Numbered from the stretch's first letter, positions 42,751-52,619 are shown. The stretch is DNA of 64,000 nt from Paraferrimonas haliotis (GCF_002282895.1 NZ_NRRB01000002.1:467676-531675); one strand, 5' to 3'. Translations and numbers: made by a program. The notes: a model not told the origin generated them from the sequence alone.

Positions 42751-44165
42751 GCGAACAAATCTGGATTCTCGATGATGACAACAGCATTCGCTGGGTACTG
42801 GAAAGAGCGTTCAAATCCGCCGACTTAAGCTGTGCCTGTTTCGCCGCTGCCGAATCCTTATTAGAAGCTCTGCAAAGCCAGCAGCCGCAAGTGATCATTT
42901 CTGATATCCGCATGCCCGGTATCGATGGATTAAGCTTACTGGAGCAGTTGCAATCACAATACCCCAACATCCCGGTCATCATAATTACTGCACATTCCGA
43001 CCTCGACAGTGCCGTGAATGCATATCAAGCCGGCGCGTTCGAGTATTTACCCAAACCTTTTGATATTGATGAGGCAGTGGCGCTCGCTCAGCGTGCCATA
43101 GCTCATAGCGAAGAACAAAGCAGCCAACAGCAGGTACAGGCGCAACAAACCGTTTCCGAGATCATTGGCGAAGCGCCAGCCATGCAAGAAGTTTTTCGCG
43201 CCATTGGCCGCTTGTCAAAGTCGTCCATTAGCGTGCTCATCAACGGCCAGTCCGGCACAGGTAAAGAGCTAGTTGCCAACGCTTTGCATAAACACAGCCC
43301 ACGCTCTGGCAAACCTTTCATCGCCCTAAATATGGCGGCGATCCCCCACGATTTAATTGAGTCAGAACTGTTCGGCCACGAAAAAGGCGCCTTTACCGGT
43401 GCCGGCGGCAATCGCAAAGGACGCTTTGAGCAAGCCGATGGCGGCACCTTGTTCCTCGATGAAATTGGCGACATGCCTCTGGCTGTGCAAACCCGACTGT
43501 TGCGAGTGCTCGCCGACGGTCAGTTCTATCGAGTAGGCGGCCACACCCCAATTGAAGTGGATGTGCGCATTATCGCTGCAACTCACCAAAACCTTGAATC
43601 GCAAGTTGAAGCCGGTGAATTTCGTGAAGACTTGTTCCACCGCCTTAACGTGATTCGAGTGCATTTACCAAGCTTATCGGAGCGCAGAGAAGACATCGCC
43701 AAGCTTAGCCAGCATTTTCTAGCCAACGCAGCTCAAGAGTTGGCCGTAGAGCCAAAATCGCTAAGCGTAGAAGCCATTGAATTTATGACCAGCCTGCCGT
43801 GGCCTGGCAACGTGCGCCAATTAGAGAACACCTGTCGTTGGTTAACCGTTATGGCCAGTGGCCAAGAAATACTGCTTAGCGATATGCCGCCGGAGTTGAT
43901 GAGTGACACGGCGTTTGCCGACGGCGGCTTAATCAACCCGCCAAGCACCAGCAATACCAGCTGGCAAGCCTTATTGAAAAGCTGGGTTAACGCTCGTCTA
44001 GAAGCCGGCGACGATCAGATACTGCAACAAGCCCAACCGGAGTTTGAGCGCATCTTGTTGCAAGTAGCACTCAGTCACACCCAAGGTCATAAGCAGGAAG
44101 CTGCTCGACGCTTGGGCTGGGGCCGCAACACCTTAACCCGCAAGCTTAAAGAGCTGGATTTATAG
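42747..44165 (+). CDS. glnG: Nitrogen regulator NtrC (sigma-54 activator)
   Basis: A 472-residue response regulator. The receiver domain has phospho-acceptor Asp53 (ISDIRMPGIDG). The central AAA+ domain has Walker A GQSGTGKE, the sigma-54 contact GAFTGA (GHEKGAFTGAGGN) and Walker B GGTLFLDEIGD. A Fis-type HTH (KQEAARRLGWGRNTLTRKLKEL) ends the protein. Start ATG 42747 overlaps the ntrB stop. It should bind the three palindromes found at glnA and ntrB. Its 3' end overlaps the convergent fieF by 6 bases. Confidence 0.98.
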   Translation: MSEQIWILDDDNSIRWVLERAFKSADLSCACFAAAESLLEALQSQQPQVIISDIRMPGIDGLSLLEQLQSQYPNIPVIIITAHSDLDSAVNAYQAGAFEYLPKPFDIDEAVALAQRAIAHSEEQSSQQQVQAQQTVSEIIGEAPAMQEVFRAIGRLSKSSISVLINGQSGTGKELVANALHKHSPRSGKPFIALNMAAIPHDLIESELFGHEKGAFTGAGGNRKGRFEQADGGTLFLDEIGDMPLAVQTRLLRVLADGQFYRVGGHTPIEVDVRIIAATHQNLESQVEAGEFREDLFHRLNVIRVHLPSLSERREDIAKLSQHFLANAAQELAVEPKSLSVEAIEFMTSLPWPGNVRQLENTCRWLTVMASGQEILLSDMPPELMSDTAFADGGLINPPSTSNTSWQALLKSWVNARLEAGDDQILQQAQPEFERILLQVALSHTQGHKQEAARRLGWGRNTLTRKLKELDL

Positions 44166-45053
44166 AATCGCGCCTTTATTAACATCGGCCGGGTCCAAGT
44201 GCACCAAAACTTCCATGTGCGGATACTGAGCCTGAACTCGATGCATGGCGGCATCGCCTATTTGGTGCGCCTGTTTCAATGGCAATTGACTGTCTAGAGT
44301 AATGTGTACTTGCACAAAGGTATACTTGCCGGCTTCTCTGGTGCGCAAGTCATGACTGTCAATAATGGCCGTATCGTCTTCGATTAAGCGACGAATCTGG
44401 TCTCGAGTTTGCTCATCGAGTTCGCGATCTAACAGACCTTGAATACTGCGATAGCCTAATCCTATCGACTGGCCACCAATGTATATCGCAATGGCAATGG
44501 CAAACAGTCCATCAGCCCACCACACTCCAAACTGCGCCAACACTAACGCCAACAGCACCGAGGCGTTTAATAGCAGGTCAGAGCGATAATGCATGGCATC
44601 GGCTTCAATGACGGTGCTTTGGGTTTCCGCCACCGCTTTTTTCTGCAGTTGCACCAATGCAAACGTTAACACTATCGCCAATATCGACACGCCGATGCCC
44701 CAGCCGGTATGGGTCAATGGCACCGGGTTTATCAATCGCTGGCCGCCATAAACCGCTAAGAACACGCAAGCGCCAAGAATGAACACCGCCTGAGCTAACG
44801 CCGCTAATGGCTCGGCTTTGCCGTGACCGTATCTGTGGTCTTCATCTGGCGGAATAATGGCGTAACGAATGGCCATAAAGTTGATGAGTGACACCATGCC
44901 ATCGGCAAAAGAGTCGGTAAGGGAAGCGAGCATACTGGCGGATCCGGAGAATATCCACACCACCAGCTTGCTCAGTACTAAGATAAGCGCGGTGGCCACC
45001 GCCGCTCGGCTGGCCAGCTTAACCCAGAAATCGTAATTATCTGATGTACTCAT
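44160..45053 (-). CDS. fieF: Cation diffusion facilitator FieF
   Basis: A 297-residue zinc/iron efflux transporter with six helices and a cytosolic C-terminal domain. The metal site residues are in SLTDSFADGMVSL and ADAMHYRSDLLLN, and the loop DEDHRYGHGKAEPLAALAQA is typical of FieF. ATG 45053 is chosen over a GTG 9 bases upstream. Iron or zinc export fits the presence of RyhB and many iron enzymes in the window. The 3' end overlaps ntrC convergently. Confidence 0.94.
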   Translation of the reverse strand: MSTSDNYDFWVKLASRAAVATALILVLSKLVVWIFSGSASMLASLTDSFADGMVSLINFMAIRYAIIPPDEDHRYGHGKAEPLAALAQAVFILGACVFLAVYGGQRLINPVPLTHTGWGIGVSILAIVLTFALVQLQKKAVAETQSTVIEADAMHYRSDLLLNASVLLALVLAQFGVWWADGLFAIAIAIYIGGQSIGLGYRSIQGLLDRELDEQTRDQIRRLIEDDTAIIDSHDLRTREAGKYTFVQVHITLDSQLPLKQAHQIGDAAMHRVQAQYPHMEVLVHLDPADVNKGAIL

Positions 45054-45094
45054 AACTCGCACTATCTAAAAACATTTCCGAGATTATAAACGAG

Positions 45095-45565
45095 TTAGCG
45101 GCGTTTATGGCCACGCTTTTTGGCTTTGCTCAAGTTTTCTTGATATTTCTGTTGCTGTTCAGGGGTCAACACTTGGTAGATGTCGTGTTGCATCGCCACC
45201 AGTTGCACCATGGTATCAATGCGTTTCGCTTGATTACCGCGGATAACATCGCGAACCGCTTGCTCATCAAAACTATCAGCACTAATGAATTGCAGCATTT
45301 GCTCATGGGAGTTTTCCGGCGATGCTTGGCGATCAGCCTTGAGTTGCTCTTTATAGCGCTCGCTAATGGCGCTGATTTCTTGCTTCTGTGACTCGCTTAA
45401 GCCAAGTCCTCGCAACATGCGCTTCATGCCATGCATGCTGTGACCGCCTTTGCGATCCATACTCACCTGAGCATTAGCCTGCTCTGTCTGGGCATGAGTG
45501 ATGGGCACTAACAACAAAGACGTGGATAGAGCGATGGCACTTACTAACTGGTTTACTTTTTTCAT
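45095..45565 (-). CDS. cpxP: CpxP/Spy-family periplasmic protein
   Basis: A 156-residue secreted helical protein. The signal peptide MKKVNQLVSAIALSTSLLLVPITHA leads to a mature chain with LTxxQ-type motifs (LGLSESQKQEISAISERYKEQL and YQVLTPEQQQKYQENL). It is divergent from cpxRA, and the CpxR box in between supports the CpxP role of binding misfolded proteins and damping the CpxA sensor. ATG 45565 with SD GAGG is chosen; the frame opens 150 bases earlier but without a signal-like start. Confidence 0.88.
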   Translation of the reverse strand: MKKVNQLVSAIALSTSLLLVPITHAQTEQANAQVSMDRKGGHSMHGMKRMLRGLGLSESQKQEISAISERYKEQLKADRQASPENSHEQMLQFISADSFDEQAVRDVIRGNQAKRIDTMVQLVAMQHDIYQVLTPEQQQKYQENLSKAKKRGHKRR

Positions 45566-45643
45566 AATGACCTCAATCAAAGGATAACAACCTAACAGGG
45601 TTTTCATAGTAACCTTGGCAACGTAAAGCAGAGGAATGCCAGC

Positions 45644-45658
45644 GTAAAACTTTGTAAA
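45644..45658. promoter_or_regulatory. CpxR box between cpxP and cpxR
   Basis: GTAAA-ACTTT-GTAAA is a perfect CpxR consensus. Other GTAAA copies lie at about 45623 and 45675, so several CpxR dimers may bind and control both divergent promoters. Confidence 0.85.
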
Positions 45659-45757
45659 GCCATGGCCAACACGGGTAAAGTAACCGTTATCATAGTCACC
45701 ATAATGAGTCACCACAATTAGTCACCACAGTGAGCATTCAACAAGAGGCCTTTGCTA

Positions 45758-46435
45758 ATGGCGCACATTCTAGTTATCGACGACGATAAGGGTTTATCGG
45801 AACTGTTAGCCGAACTTTTGCAGTTGGAAGGGTTTGAAGTCAGCAGTGCCGGCGATGGTCAGAGCGGTCTCGAGTTGGCGTTAGCACAAGACTTTGACGC
45901 AATTTTGCTGGACGTTATGATGCCGCAATTAAACGGCTTCGAAGCGCTCAAACAACTGCGCATCCACAAGCAAACGCCAGTTCTGATGCTCACCGCAAAA
46001 GGTGACCCCATCGACAAGGTGTTAGGACTCGAAATTGGTGCCGATGATTATTTAGCGAAACCTTTTAACGAGCATGAGCTAATTGCTCGAGTTAAAGCGT
46101 TATTGCGCCGCTCCCAACTCACTCAACAACCCAACCAGAGCGTGAGCGACCAAGACATAGAGCTGTTTCTTGGACGCCAAGAAGCCCACTGTCAGGGACA
46201 GTTGTTGGAATTGACCGATACCGAATTTGGCATGTTAGCACTGCTCATCGACAACAAGGCTCAGCTAGTAACGAAAGAGCAATTGAGCTTAGAGGTGTTA
46301 GGCAAACGCCTAATGCCGTTTGACCGCAGCATCGATATGCATCTGTCTAATTTGCGTAAAAAGCTGCCTCCCCGCAGCGACGACAGACCGCGCATAAAAA
46401 CCATTCGAGGCAAAGGTTATCTATGGCTGGACTAA
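45758..46435 (+). CDS. cpxR: Envelope stress response regulator CpxR
   Basis: A 225-residue OmpR-type response regulator. The receiver has the acidic pair IDDDKG and phospho-acceptor Asp52 (LLDVMMPQLNG). The C-terminal winged helix ends with the DNA-contact region RSIDMHLSNLRKKL...IRGKGYLW. ATG 45758 (MAHILVIDDD) is the natural start; a TTG two codons earlier is unnecessary. It overlaps cpxA by 13 bases. Confidence 0.95.
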   Translation: MAHILVIDDDKGLSELLAELLQLEGFEVSSAGDGQSGLELALAQDFDAILLDVMMPQLNGFEALKQLRIHKQTPVLMLTAKGDPIDKVLGLEIGADDYLAKPFNEHELIARVKALLRRSQLTQQPNQSVSDQDIELFLGRQEAHCQGQLLELTDTEFGMLALLIDNKAQLVTKEQLSLEVLGKRLMPFDRSIDMHLSNLRKKLPPRSDDRPRIKTIRGKGYLWLD

Positions 46436-47817
46436 CTCTGACCCGACTGGTGCCCAACAACTTGTTTGCTAAGCTGATTTTGTGCTTTTGGCTCATCAGT
46501 GGGCTCACCATTGGCTCGGTGCTGTTAGTACAGCAATTAGTGGAGCCCAACCCGCTACAAAGTATCTCGCCGATGGAGCAACAAGTATTAGATAGAGTGG
46601 CTCAGCGCATTCAATCTCTGCCCGCTGGCCGTATTGGTGAGCGACGCTTTAATCGGGAATTCGACAACCATCAACGCCGCCCCGGTGAACCCAGGCTAAT
46701 ACTGTTAAACCAGCAAGGTGAGTCGGTAACTGGGCAAAAAGTACCGCGTACGGTTCGCCATTATCTGCTGATTCGCGAAGACCAAGAACTTAAGCAAGCT
46801 TTCAGCTACCAATTTCGCCACGAGCGCGTTTTTGGGCCGCAATTAATCGAGCTTGGGGATCGTCAATTGCAGCTATACGGTCGAGTTAAAGTAACCGCAC
46901 AAAAGCCTTGGTTACACCGACTGCTGGAGCAAAAGTGGCTGATGCTGGCGTTGGCACTGGTGTTATCCGGGGTCATATATGGCGCACTGGCGTGGCACCT
47001 AAGCCGCGGCATTCGCTCTCTACAACGCAGCGCCAAATGCATAGCCAACGGCGATTTATCGCAGCGCACCGCTAGAGATGTTAGCGAGCGAGGCGATGAA
47101 ATTGGCCAATTGGCGCAAGCGTTTGACCAAATGGGCGAGGCGGTTCAGTCGATGTTAGACAATCAACGACGACTAATGAGCGACATTTCCCATGAGCTGA
47201 GAACCCCGCTTACGCGGCTGCAATTGGCGTTGGCCATTGCCAACAAAAAGGGCCAAGACAGCAAAGAGCTTAACCGCATGGGCTACGAAGCCCAGCAAAT
47301 TGAAGCCATGATCCAAGAGTTATTAGAGCTATCTCGGGCCAATGTCAGTGCCACCGAATCTCGCCAAACCTTAGACATTAATCAGGTACTGGCGCCGATA
47401 TTCAGCGACGCCCAATTTGAAGCCTCACAGCATGATATTCAATTAGCTACCCAGCTCATCGACGTCCCGTCGATGCTGCTTGAGCCTAAGCTTATCGGTC
47501 GCGCGGTGGAAAACGTACTGCGCAATGCCATTCGCTACGCCAAATCAAAAGTGAGCGTGCAGCAGCGTATCGAGCAAAACACACTTATCATTAGCATTAA
47601 AGACGACGGCCCGGGTATCGATGACGACCAGCTCAGCCAAATTTTTCGGCCATTCTACCGCCCCAATGAAGCTCGGGATCGCGACAGCGGCGGTGCAGGA
47701 CTAGGCTTAGCCATTAGCGCCGCAGCCATCACAGGCCACGGCGGCAGCATTGACGCGAGCAACCGCGAACAAGGCGGGTTATTAGTATGTATTCGCTTAC
47801 CGATAAAAGGGCAATAA
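46423..47817 (+). CDS. cpxA: Envelope stress sensor kinase CpxA
   Basis: A 464-residue inner-membrane histidine kinase. TM1 lies at about residues 15-37 and TM2 at about 170-190, enclosing a periplasmic sensor region. A HAMP domain follows, then H-box SDISHELRTPLTRLQLAL with His257 and ATP-binding boxes NVLRNAIRYA, IKDDGPGID and GAGLGLAISAAA. It is the partner of CpxR in a two-gene operon divergent from cpxP. Confidence 0.95.
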   Translation: MAGLTLTRLVPNNLFAKLILCFWLISGLTIGSVLLVQQLVEPNPLQSISPMEQQVLDRVAQRIQSLPAGRIGERRFNREFDNHQRRPGEPRLILLNQQGESVTGQKVPRTVRHYLLIREDQELKQAFSYQFRHERVFGPQLIELGDRQLQLYGRVKVTAQKPWLHRLLEQKWLMLALALVLSGVIYGALAWHLSRGIRSLQRSAKCIANGDLSQRTARDVSERGDEIGQLAQAFDQMGEAVQSMLDNQRRLMSDISHELRTPLTRLQLALAIANKKGQDSKELNRMGYEAQQIEAMIQELLELSRANVSATESRQTLDINQVLAPIFSDAQFEASQHDIQLATQLIDVPSMLLEPKLIGRAVENVLRNAIRYAKSKVSVQQRIEQNTLIISIKDDGPGIDDDQLSQIFRPFYRPNEARDRDSGGAGLGLAISAAAITGHGGSIDASNREQGGLLVCIRLPIKGQ

Positions 47818-47825
47818 TTCTCTTA

Positions 47826-47855
47826 TTGACTTTTAGCCGTCTAGACGGCTAAAAT
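47826..47855 (+). promoter_or_regulatory. Promoter with MetJ-like palindrome in its spacer
   Basis: TTGACT (47826-47831) and TAAAAT (47850-47855) are 18 bases apart. Between them, AGCCGTCT-AGACGGCT (47834-47849... centred on TCTAGA) forms two adjoining 8-mers, each 7/8 to the MetJ box AGACGTCT. The dyad extends perfectly with TTTT/AAAA on the outside (47831-47854). Confidence 0.7.
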
Positions 47856-47893
47856 GCTCAGCGTTGTTTAAGCTGTGAAAAGGATTGCCCAAC

Positions 47894-48481
47894 ATGCCAA
47901 ACGCCCACGCTAACGTCCAACCTTGCTGTGTTGCTTGCGGCACCGACGCGGCCACCAGTAAATGCATTGCTGCCGCCCCTGGCGGGGTGTCGTTTGTTGA
48001 GCGCAGCCAACGCGCCGTGGATGGCGAGTTGCCAAATCATGCCATTATTTTTGACCACTACATTAACAACCAAGCCGATTTGCTTAATGCCATACCTTTA
48101 ATGACAAAGCAGCTACAAGCCGGTGCAAGCATACAAATTAATCGTACATTTGATAACACCATTGCGCTGGTGAAGTATGCCAAAGCACCGCTAACGGATC
48201 TTGGTAAAGCTCTGCAATCTTGGTTATGCCAAGCACAATCCCAGCGCCCTTGGGTGTGCGCTCGTTGCGCAGGTTACGTGTGTCGCTATTGCGGCGATTT
48301 GCTTAACTACACCCCAGGCGCCGATTCCCTTAGCTCTGATGGTCGGCTTTGGCATACCCCTATTTTTCCCATTGCGCCTCAATGTAACCCTAATGGTTGC
48401 CCGCAACGCCCAAGCGACGCAGAAGCGGACATTCACATGGAGGAGAAAGATGGGATCCTCCACTTTACGCTGAAACCTTAG
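47894..48481 (+). CDS. Cysteine-rich protein of unknown function, probable zinc binder
   Basis: A 195-residue cytosolic protein that I do not recognise. It has an N-terminal pair CCVACG, a middle region without Cys, then a zinc-ribbon-like VCARCAGYVCRYCGDLLNYTPG and a final PQCNPNGCPQRP, giving about a dozen cysteines. This suggests one or two structural metal sites. ATG 47894 is chosen; an in-frame TTG is at 47885. Its promoter carries a MetJ-like palindrome, so methionine control is possible, and trmL follows on the same strand after 61 bases. Confidence 0.7.
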   Translation: MPNAHANVQPCCVACGTDAATSKCIAAAPGGVSFVERSQRAVDGELPNHAIIFDHYINNQADLLNAIPLMTKQLQAGASIQINRTFDNTIALVKYAKAPLTDLGKALQSWLCQAQSQRPWVCARCAGYVCRYCGDLLNYTPGADSLSSDGRLWHTPIFPIAPQCNPNGCPQRPSDAEADIHMEEKDGILHFTLKP

Positions 48482-48542
48482 TGAATACCGGATAACTTTA
48501 TCGCTATAATAGCGCCATTATTAAGCGACCCATGAGCGTGTC

Positions 48543-49004
48543 ATGTTTCACATTGCCCTTTACGAACCGGAAATTGCACCTAATACAGGCAACATCATTC
48601 GCTTGTGCGCCAACAACGGCTGTCAGCTGCATTTAATTGAACCGTTAGGATTTGATTTAGAAGAGAAAAAACTACGTCGTGCGGGGCTGGATTACGGCGA
48701 CTTAGCGCGGGTGCATCGCTACCCGAACTACCAAGCGTTTAGCCAAGCCATGGCGGGCAAGCGCATTTTCGCCTGCACCACCAAAGGCTCGCGGCCGCAC
48801 TCAGAGCTGAACTACCAAGCCGACGATGTGCTGCTGTTTGGCCCTGAAACCCGCGGTTTGCCCGATGAAATCCTAAACGCGGTAGCGCCTAGCCAAAAAC
48901 TGCGCATTCCCATGATGGCGTCAAGTCGCAGCTTAAACCTCAGCAACGCGGTGGCCATTATTAGCTACGAAGCTTGGCGTCAAATCGGCTATCAAGGTGC
49001 TTAA
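48543..49004 (+). CDS. trmL: tRNA (cytidine(34)-2'-O)-methyltransferase TrmL
   Basis: A 153-residue SPOUT-fold methyltransferase that modifies the wobble base of tRNA-Leu. Motifs are the N-terminal [24 protein letters not shown], the SAM-knot region [15 protein letters not shown] and C-terminal [27 protein letters not shown]. Length is standard. It overlaps the end of the convergent cobQ gene by 4 bases. Confidence 0.96.
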   Translation: MFHIALYEPEIAPNTGNIIRLCANNGCQLHLIEPLGFDLEEKKLRRAGLDYGDLARVHRYPNYQAFSQAMAGKRIFACTTKGSRPHSELNYQADDVLLFGPETRGLPDEILNAVAPSQKLRIPMMASSRSLNLSNAVAIISYEAWRQIGYQGA

Positions 49005-50446
49005 TCGGCGGCCATAATGGCCAGAAGCGCATCCATGTCGAGGTTAGCCTCGAAGGCGCGGGCCAATCGCTCCAGCTCAGCTTGTTGCTGCTCGGCGCTG
49101 CTTGGCTGTAAATCGGTGTCGGCACCCGCCCATGCCAACAAGGCTTGCAGCGTTTTAGGTTGGTCAAATAGGCCGTGCACATAACTGGCAAGCACTTGCC
49201 CATCGTCGCTTAATGCGCCTGCCGCGCAGCCTTCAATAACAAAAGGCTGATGTTCACTGACGCGGCTTATGCCAGCATGGATTTCGTAACCCTCAACCTC
49301 TGTTTTTATGCCATTTAATTGCAAGTGACCACTTACTTTTTTCAAACGTTTGTGGGGCTTAAGCTCGCTATCAAGATTCAGATAACCCAAGCCGTCACTC
49401 TCCCCGGCTTGCCCTTCTATGCCCAAGGGATCGGCAATGCGCTGCCCTAACATTTGCAAACCACCGCACACGCCCATGACCTTGCCGCCATAACGCAAAT
49501 GCCGCGCAATTTGCTTGTCCCAACCCCAGCGCCGTAATGCTGCTAAATCCGCGCGCACGCTTTTAGAGCCGGGAATAATGATCAGATCCGCCGCGGGCAA
49601 CGACTGCTCGGGAGCGCCGTATATAAGCTCCACTTGCGGGTGCAGCCGTAAACTGTCGAAGTCGGTGTGATTACTAATGCGAGGCAGCACAGGCACCACA
49701 ACCCGCAACCGTGCCTGTTGCAATACTTGCTCGGTGTCAATGGCGTCTTCCGCCGCCAGTTGCAGTCCTTGCACGTAGGGAATAACCCCAAGTACCGGCA
49801 CCCCAGTTTGCTCGGTTAGCCAACGTAAGCCCGACTCCAGCAAGCTAATGTCGCCACGAAAGCGGTTAATAATAAAGCCTTTCACCAACGCTTGCTCGTC
49901 GTCAGACAGCAGCTGGTATGTACCCAGCAGCGAGGCGAACACCCCGCCCTTGTCAATGTCAGCCACAATCACCACTGGGCATTTGGCCGGTAACGCGAAC
50001 CCCATATTGGCGATGTCGCGGTCGCGCAAATTAATTTCAGCGGGACTGCCGGCTCCTTCCACCAACACCACTTGATTCAAGGACTGCAATTTGTCAAAGC
50101 TTTGCAGTACTTTGTCCAACAGCATGGGCTTGTGCTGGTGATAGTAGTGCGCCTCCATGTTGGCCACCACCTTGCCATGGACAATCACCTGAGCACCGGT
50201 GTCAGAGTTGGGCTTTAGCAGTACAGGATTCATATCAACCGTTGGCTCGACCCTCGCCGCCAGCGCTTGCAAAGCTTGGGCACGGCCAATTTCGCCACCG
50301 TCGTTGGTAACGGCGCTGTTAAGCGCCATGTTTTGCGGTTTAAAAGGGGCAACGCGATAACCACGATTGGCTAGAATACGGGCAAGTGCTGTCACCGTAA
50401 TGCTTTTACCGGCATCACTGGTGGTGCCCTGAACCATGAGTTTCAT
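49001..50446 (-). CDS. cobQ: Cobyric acid synthase
   Basis: A 481-residue two-domain amidase of cobalamin synthesis, amidating four side chains of the corrin ring. The N-terminal ATP-binding domain begins [12 protein letters not shown] (P-loop-like) and has [11 protein letters not shown]; the C-terminal glutamine amidotransferase has the nucleophile Cys in [10 protein letters not shown] and His in [13 protein letters not shown] 50446 with AGGTGG 6 bases upstream is preferred to a GTG at 50455. It follows btuB by 28 bases and probably shares its riboswitch-controlled transcript; other cob genes are not in the window. Confidence 0.95.
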   Translation of the reverse strand: MKLMVQGTTSDAGKSITVTALARILANRGYRVAPFKPQNMALNSAVTNDGGEIGRAQALQALAARVEPTVDMNPVLLKPNSDTGAQVIVHGKVVANMEAHYYHQHKPMLLDKVLQSFDKLQSLNQVVLVEGAGSPAEINLRDRDIANMGFALPAKCPVVIVADIDKGGVFASLLGTYQLLSDDEQALVKGFIINRFRGDISLLESGLRWLTEQTGVPVLGVIPYVQGLQLAAEDAIDTEQVLQQARLRVVVPVLPRISNHTDFDSLRLHPQVELIYGAPEQSLPAADLIIIPGSKSVRADLAALRRWGWDKQIARHLRYGGKVMGVCGGLQMLGQRIADPLGIEGQAGESDGLGYLNLDSELKPHKRLKKVSGHLQLNGIKTEVEGYEIHAGISRVSEHQPFVIEGCAAGALSDDGQVLASYVHGLFDQPKTLQALLAWAGADTDLQPSSAEQQQAELERLARAFEANLDMDALLAIMAAD

Positions 50447-50474
50447 CGTTGCCACCTTTATTGGTTAATTGCCG

Positions 50475-52283
50475 TTAAAACTGATAGTTCACGGTAACAT
50501 AGAACTCGCGCCCCGGGCTGTTAAAGCCAGAGGCCGACACCAGCTTTTCATCCAATAAATTGGTGAGCTTAACTCGAGTCGCGAGCGATTGAGTCACTTG
50601 ATAGCCCGCGGATAATCCAAGGTTATGGTAGCTGTCCATATCCGCAGTAAACGCGCTGCCGCTGCGCTTACCTTGGTAGTGATAATCGAATTGAGCATCA
50701 AAAGCTTGCCACTGATAGCCAATGCGATAATCCAACTCATGACGGCTGCGGCCGGTTAGCGGCATGGCATCGCCGTCTTTGGCGTCCAAATAGTGATAGC
50801 TTAGCTGTTGAAACAACGCATCCCATTGATGACTGATAGAGGCTTCCGCACCTTTTAAGGTGGCGTTAGCAACGTTGGCCGGCTTCCAAATGGCCCAGCC
50901 ATTGTCATCAACCTCGCCTGTAGGTGCCCACTCAATCAGATCATCCACATCGGTGTTATAAACGCTGACATAACCGCTAAAATCGCCGAAACTGCCGTGC
51001 AGCGATAGGTCGTAACTGCGTGAACGTTCCGACTTCAAATCTGGATTTCCCAGAGATGGGTAATATAAATCGTTAAAGCTTGGTGCCTTAAAGCCGGTGC
51101 CATAGGTGGCAACCACTCGCCAATTGGCGTTAAAGCGATATCCCGCGCTCAGGTTGTAGGTGGTTTCGCTGTCGACCTTGTCCACTTTGTCGTAGCGCAG
51201 CGCCGCTTCTGCGGAAAAACCATCGACATCGACACTGTAAAGGCCATAGCCACCGAACAAGTCGCGGCTGTCTACGGCAAAATCTCCCTTAACGGATTCG
51301 TTTTGCCAGTCTAGGCCCGCCACAATTCGGCTGTTGCTAGAAAGCACGTATTGGTTAGAAAAGCTCACTTGATTACGGTCGGTTTGAAACAAATCCTTAT
51401 TGTCTTTGCTTTCTTGGCGATAGTTCTCATTGTTATCCCGCGCTTGTCCCACGGTTAGCTGAGATTGCAAACGCTCGCCTTGATAAGCGCCGCCAAGGCT
51501 CCAAAAGTAATTGGCATAATCGGTTTCATTGGCAAACGGCGCACCGCTATCAAATTCGAAAGAACCCTTATTGTATTGCCCCAGCCAATTGGCTTGCCAT
51601 TGCTGGCTCAGTTGCTGGGTACCGCTGATGCCAATGCCGCCACGCTTAAAACCGTCGTCATCGGTTTCGCTGTCGGCTTTGACATCAAAGCCATCGCCTT
51701 TATCGTAACTGAGATTAATGCCGGTATGACCGTCACCGTGGCTGACGCCATAACCACCGCTCAAACGGCCGTAGGCGTTAGAACCGCCCTCGGCGGTGAC
51801 ATAGCCCTCGCCACCGTCGAGCTTACGGGTAAAGATTTGAATGACACCGCCAATGGCGTCACTGCCCCATACTGCAGCTCTGGGCCCTTTAACCACCTCG
51901 ACTCGCTCAATTTGTTCGGGCATTAAGGCGCCAAAGTTCACTAGCCCCAAGGTGGCGGAGCTGACTCGTAAGCCATCCACCAGCACCAAGGTATTGTTAG
52001 AGTTTGCACCACGGATACTCACGGTTGCCGCTTGTGCCGGACCGCCATTGCGGATCACACTCACCGCCGGCAAGGTTTCTAAAATATCCACCACAGACTT
52101 GGGATTAAAGCGTTCAATGTCGCTTCGTTCAATCACATTAATAACTTGAAATTGCTGCTCTGGAGCGCCGCCAAAGCGATCGCCGGTCACTACAATGACT
52201 TCGTCAATTTGTTGCTCTGCTTGCACAGCAAACGCGGCCGTAACAGCAACCGCTGCTAGGCTGAGACGCATTTTAAAACACAT
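50475..52283 (-). CDS. btuB: TonB-dependent cobalamin receptor BtuB
   Basis: A 602-residue outer-membrane 22-strand barrel importing vitamin B12. It has a signal peptide ending AVQA, the TonB box DEVIVVTGDR, a plug domain (RGANSNNTLVLVDGLRV, EVVKGPRAAVWGSDAIGGVI) and a final strand ending in FYVTVNYQF, the aromatic end required for barrel insertion. The cobalamin riboswitch directly upstream strongly supports a B12 rather than siderophore role. The ATG at 52283 has AAGGA 10 bases before it. Confidence 0.96.
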   Translation of the reverse strand: MCFKMRLSLAAVAVTAAFAVQAEQQIDEVIVVTGDRFGGAPEQQFQVINVIERSDIERFNPKSVVDILETLPAVSVIRNGGPAQAATVSIRGANSNNTLVLVDGLRVSSATLGLVNFGALMPEQIERVEVVKGPRAAVWGSDAIGGVIQIFTRKLDGGEGYVTAEGGSNAYGRLSGGYGVSHGDGHTGINLSYDKGDGFDVKADSETDDDGFKRGGIGISGTQQLSQQWQANWLGQYNKGSFEFDSGAPFANETDYANYFWSLGGAYQGERLQSQLTVGQARDNNENYRQESKDNKDLFQTDRNQVSFSNQYVLSSNSRIVAGLDWQNESVKGDFAVDSRDLFGGYGLYSVDVDGFSAEAALRYDKVDKVDSETTYNLSAGYRFNANWRVVATYGTGFKAPSFNDLYYPSLGNPDLKSERSRSYDLSLHGSFGDFSGYVSVYNTDVDDLIEWAPTGEVDDNGWAIWKPANVANATLKGAEASISHQWDALFQQLSYHYLDAKDGDAMPLTGRSRHELDYRIGYQWQAFDAQFDYHYQGKRSGSAFTADMDSYHNLGLSAGYQVTQSLATRVKLTNLLDEKLVSASGFNSPGREFYVTVNYQF

Positions 52284-52415
52284 AGTAATTATTCCTTGTT
52301 CGTGTTTAAAACGCGGGAGAAAACCATCAAATGTTCACGGTCAAGCTCTTCATGAGCTCAACACGATTATCTGAATGATCAAGTATACCCGCTTGTAATC
52401 AGATTTATGTACACA

Positions 52416-52558
52416 AGGTAGGTCTCCTGGCTCACAGCTTCTAGAAACGCCCCTTCCCGACGTTAGTCAGTGGGCTTTGCGCTTCGCTCTGCTTACAGTT
52501 GCAGGTACAGCTGAGGATTTTCACCTCATTCCCTGTTATGCCCGATTAAAGGCACCTT
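52416..52558 (-). promoter_or_regulatory. Cobalamin riboswitch
   Basis: Read on the minus strand, the element starts with AAGGTGCC, continues with the conserved GGGAA and GAGGTGAAAATCCTCAGCTG segments, the ACCTGCAACTGTAAGC core and ends in the B12 box AGCCAGGAGACCTACC. This is the standard AdoCbl riboswitch order. It lies 130 bases upstream of btuB and would shut off btuB-cobQ when cobalamin is plentiful. Confidence 0.97.
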
Positions 52559-52619
52559 GCGTTGGGGAGTATAAGGTAAACAAGCCGTAAAAGCAGCACG
52601 ACTATCGTTTATTGACTAT

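Noticed and set aside
47831..47854. Palindrome read as cpxA terminator
   Set aside because: The T-run lies on the wrong side for the plus strand and the dyad has almost no loop; promoter hexamers flank it, so an operator fits better.
51465..51926. 153-residue plus-strand ORF inside btuB
   Set aside because: It is a shadow of the repetitive beta-barrel codons of btuB with no SD or known protein.
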